A stretch of DNA of 64,000 bases from Chryseosolibacter sp964551035 (GTDB taxonomy: Bacteria > Bacteroidota > Bacteroidia > Cytophagales > Cyclobacteriaceae): contig CAZKBK010000025.1 in the NCBI GenBank assembly GCA_964551035.1, positions 5,519 to 69,518 on the forward strand, given 5' to 3'. A program made the translations under genes and the position numbers. The notes beneath the pieces are model-generated. The model was not told the origin of the DNA and made no database searches. It saw only the letters and a list, made by a program, of their open reading frames with translations. Of the stretch, positions 1-8,930 are shown piece by piece (position 1 is the first letter of the stretch; every line of letters begins with the position of its first letter).

Positions 1-1512
1 AAGAAGTCCGTGGCATACCTCACTCCTTATCTCGAAGAGGAGAAGCTGCGCAGCGGTATTGTCGGCAAACCTGCCGCGCGCATCCTGCTGGCAACGGTGA
101 AAGGAGACGTACATGACATCGGAAAGAACATCGTTGGCGTGGTGATGGCTTGCAACAACTACGACATCGTGGACCTCGGCGTGATGGTGCCGCCCGAAAA
201 GATCCTGGAGACCGCAAGAAAGGAGAACGTTGACGCCATTGGCCTGAGCGGCCTGATCACGCCCTCGCTGGACGAGATGGTGCATGTGGCGAAAGAGATG
301 CAGCGCGAAAACATGACCCTTCCCCTGCTGATCGGCGGGGCGACGACGTCGCGCATCCACACCGCCGTGAAGATTGATCCCGCCTACGAGGGGCCGGTCA
401 TCCACGTGCTGGATGCGTCGCGTTCCGTGCCCGTGGTGAGTGAACTCGTCAACCCGGAGACCCGCGATGGGTTCAAACAGCGCATGAAGGAAGAATACGG
501 TAAAATGCGCCAGGACCACGCCGGAAAACAACAGGCGAAAACCTACCTGCCACTGGCCGTCGCCCGTGACAACAAGGTGGCTATCGATTGGTCAACGGTC
601 AGCTATAAACGTCCATCGTTCCTCGGCAGGAAGGAATTCATTGACTATCCGCTCGAAGAGATCCGGAAATACATCGACTGGACGCCGTTCTTCCAGACGT
701 GGATGCTTGCCGGCCGCTATCCGGGCATATTTAAGGATCCCGTTGTCGGCGTGGAAGCGAAGAAACTCTTCGACGACGCCAACCGCATGCTGGATGAGAT
801 CATTCGCGACCGGTCGTTGCGCGCAAACGGCGTGGTCGCCTTTTATCCGGCCGTGAACGTGGGCGACGACGTCCATATCTTTCGCGATGAAAAAGATACC
901 ACCCCGTTCGCCCAATTTCACTTCCTGCGGCAGCAGAACAAGAAGGCGCAGAACCTCCCCAACCTCTGCTATGCCGACTTCGTGTCGCCGGAAAATGGAA
1001 AGGACTACTTTGGATTGTTTGCCGTGACGGGCGGCCTGGGTCTGGAAGACCTGATTGCGAAGCACAAAGCCAACCACGACGACTACGCGGACATCATGTC
1101 GAAGGCCCTTGCCGACCGGCTTGCGGAAGCGTTTGCTGAATGCCTGCACGAAAAGGTGCGAAAAGAACTGTGGGGCTACGCGCCGGATGAGCAGTTGTCG
1201 AACGAGGAACTCATCGACGAAAAATATCAGGGCATCCGTCCCGCGCCGGGATATCCCGGATGTCCCGATCATACGGAAAAGAAATTATTGTTCGAATTGC
1301 TTGAGGCCGACAAAGCCGGCATTCAACTCACCGAGTCGTACGCCATGTGGCCGGGGGCGTCGGTAAGCGGATTTTATTTCTCCAACCCGGCGTGCCGGTA
1401 TTTTGGCCTTGGCAAGGTCGACAAGGACCAGGTGGCAGACTATGCCGCCCGGAAAGGAATGAGCCTGGAGGAAACGGAACGGTGGCTCGCGCCTGTACTG
1501 GCGTATGAGTGA
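1..1512 (+). CDS. metH: Cobalamin-dependent methionine synthase, C-terminal part (5' end outside window)
   Basis: The frame is open to the first base, so the gene begins upstream; about 503 residues are visible. The visible part starts in the cobalamin module: a DVHDIG sequence fits the DxHxxG motif whose His is the lower cobalt ligand (about residue 38 here). The AdoMet-binding reactivation domain follows, with RPAPGYPGCPDHTEK and ESYAMWPGASVSGFYF near the end, as in E. coli MetH. The E. coli protein is about 1,230 residues, so roughly 700 N-terminal residues (homocysteine and folate domains) would lie upstream if the gene is full length; in some Bacteroidota these are separate genes, which cannot be decided here. 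The enzyme moves the methyl group of 5-methyltetrahydrofolate to homocysteine in the cytoplasm. metF, which makes that methyl donor, follows on the same strand. Confidence 0.97.
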   Translation, partial: KKSVAYLTPYLEEEKLRSGIVGKPAARILLATVKGDVHDIGKNIVGVVMACNNYDIVDLGVMVPPEKILETARKENVDAIGLSGLITPSLDEMVHVAKEMQRENMTLPLLIGGATTSRIHTAVKIDPAYEGPVIHVLDASRSVPVVSELVNPETRDGFKQRMKEEYGKMRQDHAGKQQAKTYLPLAVARDNKVAIDWSTVSYKRPSFLGRKEFIDYPLEEIRKYIDWTPFFQTWMLAGRYPGIFKDPVVGVEAKKLFDDANRMLDEIIRDRSLRANGVVAFYPAVNVGDDVHIFRDEKDTTPFAQFHFLRQQNKKAQNLPNLCYADFVSPENGKDYFGLFAVTGGLGLEDLIAKHKANHDDYADIMSKALADRLAEAFAECLHEKVRKELWGYAPDEQLSNEELIDEKYQGIRPAPGYPGCPDHTEKKLLFELLEADKAGIQLTESYAMWPGASVSGFYFSNPACRYFGLGKVDKDQVADYAARKGMSLEETERWLAPVLAYE

Positions 1513-1520
1513 GGAGAAGA

Positions 1521-1740
1521 GTTACGAATTACGAATTACGAGTTACGAATGACGAATGGGAAGGGCGGGCGTGAATTGGAGATTGGGCGTTGTGGTGGGT
1601 TTGAACCGTGAATTAAGGGACGAGGGACGAGGTACGAATTTGCCCCCGAACGACGTCTGAGCACCCATTGACCTCCACGAGCGGAACTCCAAACTAGAAA
1701 CTCCAAACTCGGAACTCCAAACTAGAAACCAGAAACTTTA
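1521..1740. repeat. Degenerate heptanucleotide arrays filling the metH-metF spacer
   Basis: Three stretches with a 7-base period lie in this spacer. The first has TTACGAA/TTACGAG/TGACGAA units (about 1522-1556), the second GGGACGA/GGTACGA units (about 1611-1640), and the third CTCCAAA/CTAGAAA/CTCGGAA units (about 1687-1740). The first begins 9 bases after the metH stop and the last ends 2 bases before the metF ATG. The first two carry GAR at a fixed heptad phase and the third carries YTC or its variants, so they are in opposite orientation. The function is unknown. Confidence 0.75.
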
Positions 1741-1742
1741 CA

Positions 1743-2699
1743 ATGAAAGTAACCGAACACCTGAAGGGCGCAAATGGCAAAACCCTTTTCACCATTGAAA
1801 TCTTGCCGCCGTTGAAAGGGGAGAACATCAGGAAGTTGTTTGACAACATCGACCCGCTGATGGAGTTCAAGCCGCCGTTTATCGACGTCACGTATCACCG
1901 CGAGGAATACGTCTACAAGAAAAAGGAGAGCGGCCTGTTGGAGAAACGCTCGACGCGAAAGCGCCCCGGTACCGTCGGCATCTGCGCGGCGATACAGAAC
2001 CATTACCGCGTCGACACCGTCCCGCACATCATCTGCGGGGGCTTTACGAAGGAAGAAACCGAAAACGCGCTCATCGACCTGCACTTTCTCGGTATCGACA
2101 ACGTGCTCCTGCTCCAGGGTGACGGCATAAAAAACGAGGGACGGTTCGTTGCCGATCCTGACGGCCACAAGTTCGCCTCCGAACTGCTGCAGCAGGTCGT
2201 CAACATGAACAACGGGCGATACCTTGACGAGGATCTTCAGAACACCGCGCCCACGGGCTTTTGTATTGGCGTGGCCGGCTACCCCGAAAAACACTTCGCA
2301 GCCCCGAACCTCAAGGCGGACCTGAAGTATCTCAAACTCAAAGTCGACCTTGGCGCCGAATACGTGGTGACACAAATGTTCTTCGACAACAAGAAATACT
2401 TTGAGTTTGTCGACCGTTGCCGCCAGATGGGCATCACCGTTCCGATCATCCCCGGCATCAAGCCCATCACCACCAAATCCCAGGCAAACGTCCTGCCGAC
2501 AACGTTCCACATCGACATCCCCGAAGACCTCGCTGACGAAGTGGAAAAGTGCAGGGACAACGCCGCCGTGCGCGAAGTAGGGGTCCGGTGGGCTGTGGAA
2601 CAATCGCGGGAACTCATCAAATACGGTGTCCCTACCCTGCATTTCTACTCGATGGGCAAGTCCGACCCGATCTACAGGATAGCGAAAGAACTGTTTTGA
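1743..2699 (+). CDS. metF: 5,10-methylenetetrahydrofolate reductase
   Basis: The 318-residue protein matches the MTHFR TIM-barrel family over its full length (bacterial members are about 290-320 residues). Recognisable parts are the TIEILPP opening strand that carries the active-site Glu, GFTKEETENALIDL, DNVLLLQGD, GVAGYPEKH, and VTQMFFDNKKYFEFVDRC followed by PIIPGIKPIT. It reduces methylene-THF to methyl-THF with reduced FAD, feeding the MetH encoded just upstream. The pairing with metH on the same strand supports the call, but the 230-base spacer full of heptad repeats leaves it unclear whether the two are co-transcribed. The ATG is the first in frame. No SAM riboswitch was recognised before it. 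Confidence 0.96.
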   Translation: MKVTEHLKGANGKTLFTIEILPPLKGENIRKLFDNIDPLMEFKPPFIDVTYHREEYVYKKKESGLLEKRSTRKRPGTVGICAAIQNHYRVDTVPHIICGGFTKEETENALIDLHFLGIDNVLLLQGDGIKNEGRFVADPDGHKFASELLQQVVNMNNGRYLDEDLQNTAPTGFCIGVAGYPEKHFAAPNLKADLKYLKLKVDLGAEYVVTQMFFDNKKYFEFVDRCRQMGITVPIIPGIKPITTKSQANVLPTTFHIDIPEDLADEVEKCRDNAAVREVGVRWAVEQSRELIKYGVPTLHFYSMGKSDPIYRIAKELF

Positions 2700-2833
2700 G
2701 ATACGAGGTCGGTGTTGAACTGAAGGGTGAGGTTGGTGGAGCTGTTGGATTTGACGCGGCCGGCGCTCCGGGCATCGACATCCCGAAATCAGGGAACGTC
2801 GAAACCCTGCAACCCAATACCCGAATCCCTTTC

Positions 2834-2864
2834 TTGCGCCCCGTTGCACATTTGCCTAAGTTTA
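2834..2864 (+). promoter_or_regulatory. Possible Bacteroidota-type promoter for the gene at 2890
   Basis: A TTG (2834-2836) is followed after 20 bases by TAAGTTTA (2857-2864), one mismatch from the TAnnTTTG -7 box of Bacteroidota primary sigma factors. It ends 25 bases before the ATG. The match is short and no start-site data exist. Confidence 0.4.
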
Positions 2865-2889
2865 CCACCATAACCCACTAAAAACACCC

Positions 2890-3252
2890 ATGGCTACACG
2901 GAAGCGTTTCCTGAGGCTTCACTCCCTGGTTTCTTTCATCCAGAGCGAAAAGAACGGCGACGAAGTCTTTCTCAAATTCAAAGGCAAGAAGATCGCGCCC
3001 AAAAAAGAGAAATATTATGAGATGACTGGCGATCCCCTGCCGATCAACATTGAGTTGGAGCTGACCAAGGCTGATAAATGGGTGGAACTCGAATTGTGGG
3101 AATACGACCCCCTGCTTCCAAACTCCTGTCTCGGGCGGTTCAAGCTTTTGGTGGATCAGCATTCCGACACCTTTACCGCCGAGCTTGCCCGCGAACGCGA
3201 TTCCACGGCGAAGTATGTGCTAAACTGGGAGTTGCTGGCGCGGCTGGGCTGA
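2890..3252 (+). CDS. Hypothetical protein, 120 residues
   Basis: I do not recognise the family with certainty. The protein is soluble, with no signal peptide or membrane segment. It opens with a basic MATRKRFLRLHS stretch and then alternates short hydrophobic strands with charged turns (DEVFLKFKGKKI, INIELELTKADKWVELELWEYD, CLGRFKLLVDQ). This pattern suggests a small all-beta domain, perhaps C2-like, of the kind reported beside many Bacteroidota housekeeping genes; that is inference. Even codon use, a plausible promoter upstream and a clean stop make it likely to be real. It sits between metF and a heptad array, and no role can be assigned. Confidence 0.75.
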   Translation: MATRKRFLRLHSLVSFIQSEKNGDEVFLKFKGKKIAPKKEKYYEMTGDPLPINIELELTKADKWVELELWEYDPLLPNSCLGRFKLLVDQHSDTFTAELARERDSTAKYVLNWELLARLG

Positions 3253-3279
3253 CCGGGTTGCCCGGCAGTCGAAGCGTCC

Positions 3280-3328
3280 TTCGTATTTCGTAATTCGTAC
3301 TTCGTAATTCGTAACTCGTAATTCGTAG
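3280..3328. repeat. Seven-unit heptanucleotide array (YTCGTAN)
   Basis: Exactly seven contiguous heptads lie between two convergent coding regions, 27 bases after one stop and 12 bases from the other. Units are TTCGTAA, TTCGTAC, TTCGTAT, CTCGTAA and TTCGTAG. It is the inverse complement of the TTACGAA units after metH, so it belongs to the same family. Confidence 0.8.
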
Positions 3329-3340
3329 CGGCTTCCCGGT

Positions 3341-3735
3341 TCACGGGCACAGATGCTCTGCCCTTAATTTCTTCCCGATTTCTGAGATCAGTTCTTGCCT
3401 ACTCTTTTTCGCCTTTCTGAGAAAGTCCCGCCCGGCAGCCGTTTTTCGGTCAAAATCTCCGCTCCACACGATCATGTCGACCATCATCGGCAGCAAAGCA
3501 ATGCCCCTTTCAGTCAGGCTATACTTGATTCTCGACTTTTTAACATCGTCGGCACCCTTGCGAATAATTCCGGATTCTTCAAGGCTTCTTAACCTGTCCC
3601 CGAGCACGCTGGTCGAGACCCTCTGTAGAAGCCGTGAATGATCCCCTGCTATGGGAATTACCCTGCGATGACACACGCGGCTACAAGTTTCACCAGATTC
3701 ATCAACGGATAGCCGACCGCAATAAGGCGACAAAA
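3341..3735 (-). pseudogene. HxlR-type winged-helix regulator, N-terminal half decayed
   Basis: The C-terminal half reads as an HxlR family regulator: VSTSVLGDRLRSLEESGIIRK is the recognition helix and wing region, followed by KYSLTERGIALLPMM. Upstream, where the family has a conserved Cys and a GxKW motif, the frame gives only PYCGRLSVDESGETC and a Cys/Arg-rich stretch with the right spacing but the wrong residues. No good start codon exists at the usual length of about 110-130 residues. The frame stays open up to 3868, but that stretch overlaps the tlpA-like gene on the other strand and is probably not coding. I read it as a regulator gene damaged by compensating frameshifts or substitution; a divergent intact gene is the alternative. 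Confidence 0.55.
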
Positions 3736-3823
3736 GAATCGTTGTGATCTCACGCGGATGATAGTTCGGAAACCCTATCTTCGGGTTCCGATCACCGCCA
3801 TCCTTAATGAAACCATAAACCTC

Positions 3824-5029
3824 ATGATAAGAACCTGCTTTCTTGTTGCCGTGCTTTGCCTTGCGCAATCCGGCTTTGGCCAGGGTAAAGCCCTGCTAGG
3901 GACCAGGGCCCCGGCGATCACATTTGACCATATCATCAACTCCACTCGACCGTCAGCGAGCCTTTCCGACTACAGGGGCAAGGTGGTCGTGCTGGATTTC
4001 TGGGCGACCTGGTGCGGACCCTGTGTGGCTTCCTTGCCGAAGCTGCAATCGCTTCAGGAAAAGTTTGGCGACGCGATCCGCGTGGTCACCATCTCGAATG
4101 AAGGGCAGGATCGACTTGAACGGTTTCTTGAAAAGCGGCCGATGACCCTCCCGGTCGTGCTTGATCGGGATCGTGTGCTCGCCGGTCATTTCCCGCATCG
4201 CATGATTCCGCATACGGTATTAATCGATGGTGAAGGCGTGATCCGAGTTATCGCGAACTCATCGCAAATCAGTGAGTCGGTAATCAGGGCGGTGCTGGAT
4301 GGAAAGCAGGTCGATGTACCCGAAAAGCGTGATGCGATGGACTTTGATCCATCAAAGCCGCTATCCGGAGATGCAAATGCGACCTATCAGGTGACACTAC
4401 GGCCTTATCAGGAAGGCTTGCCCGGTTTTTCGAATCCGCGAGGTGGAGAGCCTTACACGGGTAGAAGGATCATCGCGGTAAATCTTGCACTGAAGACGTT
4501 ATATGAAATTGCCTATCAATTTCCATGGACAACGAGAACAGTGATCACCTCGAAGGATAATTCCGTTTTTGAATGGAGCAGGGAGAATGCCTGGTGTTTT
4601 GAGGTGATCGTGCCCGAGGCCCTGGGAGAAGAGCGTTTTGGGATCATGAGGGAGCAGCTTGATCTCTACTTCGGATATGAAGCGCAGGTTGAAAGGAGGA
4701 ACAGCAAAGTCAGGGTATTGAAACGGATCCAGGGCGTTCCGCTGGGGCTGAAAAAGTCAGCCCCGTCAGCGCCAGCATCCTTCTCATCGTCGGGCAATGG
4801 CGTCTCGATGAAGAACATGAACATCCGAACGATCGCGGAATTTCTTGAGGAAAGGCTGAGGATACCGGTTGTGGATGAGACCGGGCTTACGGAGGGCTAC
4901 GACGCGGAGATCAAATGGTATAATGAAGACCCGATGCAGATCGTCGACGAACTCAGGGCCATCGGGCTTGAGTTGGTCAACGCCGAACGGGAGGTTGAGT
5001 TCCTGGTGATTGCCGACCGCAACCGGTGA
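3824..5029 (+). CDS. Secreted TlpA-type thioredoxin fused to a DUF3738 (TIGR03435-like) domain
   Basis: The start at MIRTCFLVAVLCLAQSGFGQ gives a clean signal peptide; the upstream in-frame ATG at 3758 would put 22 polar residues before it. Residues about 25-150 are a TlpA/AhpC-type thioredoxin fold with the redox motif WCGPC (63-67) and a cis-Pro loop (HRMIPHTVLID). Residues about 175-400 resemble the DUF3738/TIGR03435 domain, with VVDETGLTEGYDAEIKW and the closing strand EVEFLVIADRN. The protein is probably periplasmic or surface-attached and exchanges thiols with partners; the role of the C-terminal domain is not known. Fusions of this kind are known in Bacteroidota and Acidobacteria. The 5' region faces the decayed HxlR gene on the opposite strand, which may once have regulated it. 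Confidence 0.85.
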   Translation: MIRTCFLVAVLCLAQSGFGQGKALLGTRAPAITFDHIINSTRPSASLSDYRGKVVVLDFWATWCGPCVASLPKLQSLQEKFGDAIRVVTISNEGQDRLERFLEKRPMTLPVVLDRDRVLAGHFPHRMIPHTVLIDGEGVIRVIANSSQISESVIRAVLDGKQVDVPEKRDAMDFDPSKPLSGDANATYQVTLRPYQEGLPGFSNPRGGEPYTGRRIIAVNLALKTLYEIAYQFPWTTRTVITSKDNSVFEWSRENAWCFEVIVPEALGEERFGIMREQLDLYFGYEAQVERRNSKVRVLKRIQGVPLGLKKSAPSAPASFSSSGNGVSMKNMNIRTIAEFLEERLRIPVVDETGLTEGYDAEIKWYNEDPMQIVDELRAIGLELVNAEREVEFLVIADRNR

Positions 5030-5179
5030 TGCGGGCAAGGCCGCATGAACCGGCCGGCGTTTGATCTCCTCAGCAACCGGTTTAAAAATATCCCATCGGA
5101 TTTTCCGTGCCACTCTTCTTCCCCAATGCTTTATCGGCCTTCAGAAAGCCGTAACTTTAGGGAAAGGAAATCCGACATC

Positions 5180-5563
5180 ATGAAAGCGTACAAACCAGAA
5201 AGCTACAATTCCGTCTCACCCTACTTCGTGGTCGACGGCGCGCAGCAATTCATCGACTTTGTCAAGAACCTTTTCGGAGCCGAGGAATTGCGAAGGTACG
5301 ACACCGATGATGGAAAGATCATGCACGACGAGGTGCGCATTGACGATTCCGTCATTATGGTGGGAGACGCAACTGCGGATTATCCGGCAAACCAGCACAT
5401 GATGCACGTCTACGTTCCGAATGTGGATGAGGTCTTCACGAAGGCATTGAGCCTGGGTTGCCGCGCGGTTGAAGCGCCCAAATCCCGGGATGGCGACCCG
5501 GACCGCCGCGGCATGTTCGCGGACTCCGCCGGAAACATGTGGGCAATAGGGACGCAACTATGA
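5180..5563 (+). CDS. VOC-superfamily protein, PhnB/glyoxalase-like
   Basis: The 127-residue product starts at MKAYKPESYNSVSPYFVVDGA; the 45 residues that could be added upstream are not family-like. It has the beta-alpha-beta-beta-beta pattern of a PhnB-like vicinal oxygen chelate protein: VSPYFVVDGAQQFIDFVKN, then HDEVRIDDSVIMVGD, then MMHVYVPNVDEVFTKAL and a closing MFADSAGNMWAIGT. Proteins of this group bind small substrates, and the true ligand is unknown. Its stop overlaps the start of the next gene (ATGA), so the two are likely translated together. A TAACTTTA about 20 bases upstream resembles a -7 box. Confidence 0.85.
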   Translation: MKAYKPESYNSVSPYFVVDGAQQFIDFVKNLFGAEELRRYDTDDGKIMHDEVRIDDSVIMVGDATADYPANQHMMHVYVPNVDEVFTKALSLGCRAVEAPKSRDGDPDRRGMFADSAGNMWAIGTQL

Positions 5564-5970
5564 CCAAAGTACGCTACCTGGCAGCGGTAGCCGTGTGGCT
5601 GACCGGGTGCGCTACGCCCGGTGACAACATCGACAGCTTTATCGACGTGGGCGTCAAACCGTTCAACGACCGCATTGTGCGCGCGCATGAAGTGGGCGAC
5701 ACGTGGGTCGACGACCCCCGTGCCATTATCAACACGATGTTCCCGTCGCCTGATCTGACCATCGAGTACCACGTTGAAAAGCAGCGCACAAATGCCATAA
5801 CGATCGTCTTTACACGTGAAGGACTTTACGATGACTCCATTGAAGGAGAAAAACGCATCATCGAACTGGTGAAAAGCGACGGCTTGTGGCAATTCAGGAG
5901 CATCCGCCTGGGCTTCAAGTGCAAGCAGGGGAGGGGGCAACAGTATTACAAAGGTACGTTTTGCAGATAG
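5560..5970 (+). CDS. Small lipoprotein of unknown function
   Basis: The start overlaps the stop of the VOC gene by four bases (ATGA). The product begins MTKVRYLAAVAVWLTGC, a lipoprotein signal with the lipid-carrying Cys at residue 17. The mature part is about 120 residues, with a C-terminal pair of Cys (FKCKQ and TFCR) that could form a disulfide in the envelope. I do not recognise the family. Because it is translationally coupled to the VOC protein it may share a condition of expression, but nothing in its sequence shows a shared pathway. Confidence 0.75.
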   Translation: MTKVRYLAAVAVWLTGCATPGDNIDSFIDVGVKPFNDRIVRAHEVGDTWVDDPRAIINTMFPSPDLTIEYHVEKQRTNAITIVFTREGLYDDSIEGEKRIIELVKSDGLWQFRSIRLGFKCKQGRGQQYYKGTFCR

Positions 5971-5992
5971 GCCGACCGTTCTTGCCTTTATT

Positions 5993-6322
5993 TCAGCGCC
6001 GTCCCTTCGCCCTGACCACGTCGTCATAGGCGCATTGCAGCGCATCTTTTATCAGCGTTTTCGTCACCTTTTTCAGCACGAACGTCGTCCAGCCCTGTAG
6101 CCCCCATTTGTTGGGCACGGCGTAGACGGCACCTTTCCCAAAGGTTGCAAATGCAGCCTGGTCTTCCGGCGACAGTTTCAGGTTTACAGTGGCGCTTTCT
6201 TCATGGAGCGTTGCGTAGATGCGTTTGCCCCTTATTTTGAATGCAGATCTTTCAAAATGCGGATGCGCTTCCGTGTCCGGTAGCGCCAGGGCGAGCGCGC
6301 GGAAGGTTTCATGGGTTACCAT
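5993..6322 (-). CDS. MmcQ/YjbR family protein
   Basis: The 109-residue product starts MVTHETFRALALALPDTE, with a purine-poor but acceptable leader; a longer start at 6394 adds a non-family tail. Motifs of the MmcQ/YjbR double-wing fold are present: the LPDTEAHPHFER opening, FKIRGKRIYATL, VNLKLSPEDQAAF, and a GWTTF strand followed by a basic helix. E. coli YjbR has a CyaY-like fold and is often labelled DNA-binding; its biological role is unsettled. It lies between the lipoprotein and the permease array, in the opposite direction to both, and probably has its own promoter. Confidence 0.9.
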   Translation of the reverse strand: MVTHETFRALALALPDTEAHPHFERSAFKIRGKRIYATLHEESATVNLKLSPEDQAAFATFGKGAVYAVPNKWGLQGWTTFVLKKVTKTLIKDALQCAYDDVVRAKGRR

Positions 6323-6482
6323 GAGGTGAAAATAAGGTGGAGCCGGCAGATGAGCGTCCGTCACCGGACAATTTTGTTCAAAATAGTACATCATATCCCC
6401 GGGAAAGCGGGTTTCCGGCCCGGTCTCGACCTGTTTTCGGTGGCATTGTCATTGTAAAGTCAACCCTGCCAACCTGCATGCT

Positions 6483-8897
6483 ATGTTGTTCAACTACCTC
6501 AAGATCGCTTTTCGCTCCCTGTTGAAATTCCGGGGGTACACGGCCATCAACCTGTTGGGCCTGGCTCTGGGGCTCACTGCGGGAGTCCTCATCATGGTCT
6601 ACGTGCTGGATGAATTGTCGTATGACACGTTTCACACCCATGCCGACCGCATCTACCGTGTGGAAACGGTTTTCAACGCGGGCAACGAAGACGGCGGCGG
6701 CTCGAACGACGCCAACGGGTGGCCCATCGGGCAGATCCTGCGCACGGAATTTCCTGAAGTGGAGTCGGTATTGTATACCCGCAACGCCTCCGGGCTGTTG
6801 GTGAATTTCGAAGACCGCCGCATCGAGCAACGGCTCCACTATGCGAGTCCCGAGTTCTTCAGCATTTTTTCCTTCCCGCTTGTGAAAGGAGATCCGGCGA
6901 CGGCGCTGAATGCGCCCTTTTCCGTCGTTATTACGGAAGAGATGGAGCAAAAGTACTTCGCCGGTCAGGACGCCCTCAACAAGACCCTTACCCTTGCCGA
7001 CACCCTGAGCTTTGTCGTCACCGGCGTCCTTGAGGATATTCCGTCCAACTCACACATTCAGCTCGACATGCTCCTCTCGTTTTCAACCTTCGAAGCGTTG
7101 AACCGGAATTTCGGCTATGACACCGGTTGGGGCAACATCAACATGCGAAACTATGTGCTGATGCGGAAAGGTGCCGATGTAAATGCCGTGTCGGCAAAGG
7201 CGTACAACCTCTATATGGACCGGGTCGGGGAAACCCTGAGGAATTGGGGCATCGAAGCCTACGTGGTGTTTGCCCCCCTGAAGGGCCTTTACCTTACCAC
7301 GAAGAGTGGAAACGGGATGGGTCCCGTGGGCAGCAAAGAAAGGCTTTACCTCGTTTCCGGAATTGCCGCGTTCGTCATACTCCTCGCCTGCATCAACTTC
7401 ATCAACCTGACCACGGCGCGGTCGGTGTACCGCGCGCGCGAAGTGGGCTTGAGGAAGGTCGTCGGCTCCACGCGTTTCGCGCTGATCCGCCAGTTTCTAA
7501 GTGAATCATTCGTGCTGACTTGCGTCGCGTTGGTGGTGGCCGTGGCGCTGTCAGGCCTGATGCTCCCCCTTTTCAACACCCTGCTCAACAAGGACTACGG
7601 CATGGACGCACTGTTCGATCCCGTTTCCCTTGCCGGCATTGCCGCGCTTGTAGTAGTCGTCAGTTTTCTGTCAGGGTATTATCCGGCGCTCGTCCTGTCG
7701 GGCATGCGGCCGTCGGAAGTATTGAAAGGGAAATTCCAGGGCGGCACACGCGGCGCTCAGTTGCGGCGCGCCCTGGTCGTGTTTCAATTTGTTATCTCGG
7801 TCGGCCTTGTGTTGGGAACGCTGACCGTGCTGACGCAACTGGACTACATGCAAAAGCAACAACTCGGCTTTGACAAGGACCAGATCTTCGTGGTGCGGGC
7901 CGACCGGTCGCGACCCGGCAGCCCTGACGCCTACGAAACGTTCAAAAATGAAATTGGCAGCCTTGCATCAACGGAAAGGGTAACGTTTACCAATGCTCTT
8001 CCCGGCAACCGCGGATGGGCGGGGCAGGTTTGTTATCAGGAAGGAAGGGAAGGTGACGGCTCGATCAGCGTGGAGTATATGGCCGTGGATGAAGATTACA
8101 TCGCCACGATGGGGCTTCAACTGATAGCGGGTCGGGGGTTTGACAAGAACCACCGCGCCGAATTGCAGGATGGCCTTATCCTCAATGAGACCGCCGTTAC
8201 GCAGTTCGGATTTTCTTCTCCGGAGGAAGCCCTGCACAAGCGCATCGATTCACCGTCCAAGCACCCCGCCGGGGTGGTGATCGGCGTGGTGAAAGACTAC
8301 CACCGCCTCGGCCTTCAACAGGACATTGGGCCGCTGGTCATGGACTATGCCCCGCAATACGGCTATCTTTATGCAGTCCGTTACAACGCAGCGGATACCC
8401 GCCAACTCATTGCGGGCATCGAAGAAACCTGGAAGCGCACATTCCCGGGATACGATTTCGACTACTTTTTCCTGGATGAGGATTTTGAACGCCAGTACCA
8501 GGGTGAACGACGCCTGGCCAGCGTGTTCGGACTGTTCGCCGTGATCACCATCCTCATAGCCGTGATCGGCCTGCTGGGACTTGTTTCCTTCATGGTGGCC
8601 TCCCGCACGAAAGAGATTGGCGTACGCAAAGTGCTCGGCGCCGATACCCTCAATCTCGCGGGATTGTTGTCGCGGGAATTCATGATGCTGGTAATCGTGG
8701 CCAACATCATCGCGTTTCCCCTCGCCTGGTATTTTTCCGATCAATGGCTGCAGGGTTTTGCGAACCGTGTGGAAGTAAGCCCGATCCTTTACGTGATCAC
8801 ATTGTCCATTGCATTGTTGACTACGCTGCTCACCATCAGTTTTCAGACCGTAAAAGCGGCGATGGCCGATCCCGTGAAATCCCTTCGTTATGAATGA
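6483..8897 (+). CDS. ABC-type permease, MacB/FtsX family, tandem copy 1 of 4
   Basis: The 804-residue membrane protein has the layout of the MacB-like permeases that are abundant in Cytophagales. TM1 is at about 18-42, a MacB-type periplasmic core follows (about 45-280, with FHTHADRIYRVE at its start), then the first FtsX block with TMs at about 290-310, 342-362, 383-406 and 428-452, a second periplasmic domain, and the last FtsX block with TMs at about 677-700, 733-752 and 766-790. The coupling motifs AREVGLRKVVGSTR and TKEIGVRKVLGAD would contact an ATPase, but no ATPase gene lies nearby, so the partner must be encoded elsewhere. The substrate is unknown; MacB relatives act in peptide, lipoprotein or antibiotic export. 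Only 33 bases separate it from copy 2. Confidence 0.93.
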   Translation: MLFNYLKIAFRSLLKFRGYTAINLLGLALGLTAGVLIMVYVLDELSYDTFHTHADRIYRVETVFNAGNEDGGGSNDANGWPIGQILRTEFPEVESVLYTRNASGLLVNFEDRRIEQRLHYASPEFFSIFSFPLVKGDPATALNAPFSVVITEEMEQKYFAGQDALNKTLTLADTLSFVVTGVLEDIPSNSHIQLDMLLSFSTFEALNRNFGYDTGWGNINMRNYVLMRKGADVNAVSAKAYNLYMDRVGETLRNWGIEAYVVFAPLKGLYLTTKSGNGMGPVGSKERLYLVSGIAAFVILLACINFINLTTARSVYRAREVGLRKVVGSTRFALIRQFLSESFVLTCVALVVAVALSGLMLPLFNTLLNKDYGMDALFDPVSLAGIAALVVVVSFLSGYYPALVLSGMRPSEVLKGKFQGGTRGAQLRRALVVFQFVISVGLVLGTLTVLTQLDYMQKQQLGFDKDQIFVVRADRSRPGSPDAYETFKNEIGSLASTERVTFTNALPGNRGWAGQVCYQEGREGDGSISVEYMAVDEDYIATMGLQLIAGRGFDKNHRAELQDGLILNETAVTQFGFSSPEEALHKRIDSPSKHPAGVVIGVVKDYHRLGLQQDIGPLVMDYAPQYGYLYAVRYNAADTRQLIAGIEETWKRTFPGYDFDYFFLDEDFERQYQGERRLASVFGLFAVITILIAVIGLLGLVSFMVASRTKEIGVRKVLGADTLNLAGLLSREFMMLVIVANIIAFPLAWYFSDQWLQGFANRVEVSPILYVITLSIALLTTLLTISFQTVKAAMADPVKSLRYE

Positions 8898-8930
8898 CGC
8901 CCACTGTCGGGGCGCCGATATCTTGAACCT

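Noticed and set aside
1513..1742. SAM or cobalamin riboswitch before metF
   Set aside because: The spacer is filled with heptad repeats, and no riboswitch core motif was seen.
3758..3823. N-terminal extension of the TlpA-like protein
   Set aside because: Starting at 3758 would put 22 polar residues ahead of a good signal peptide.
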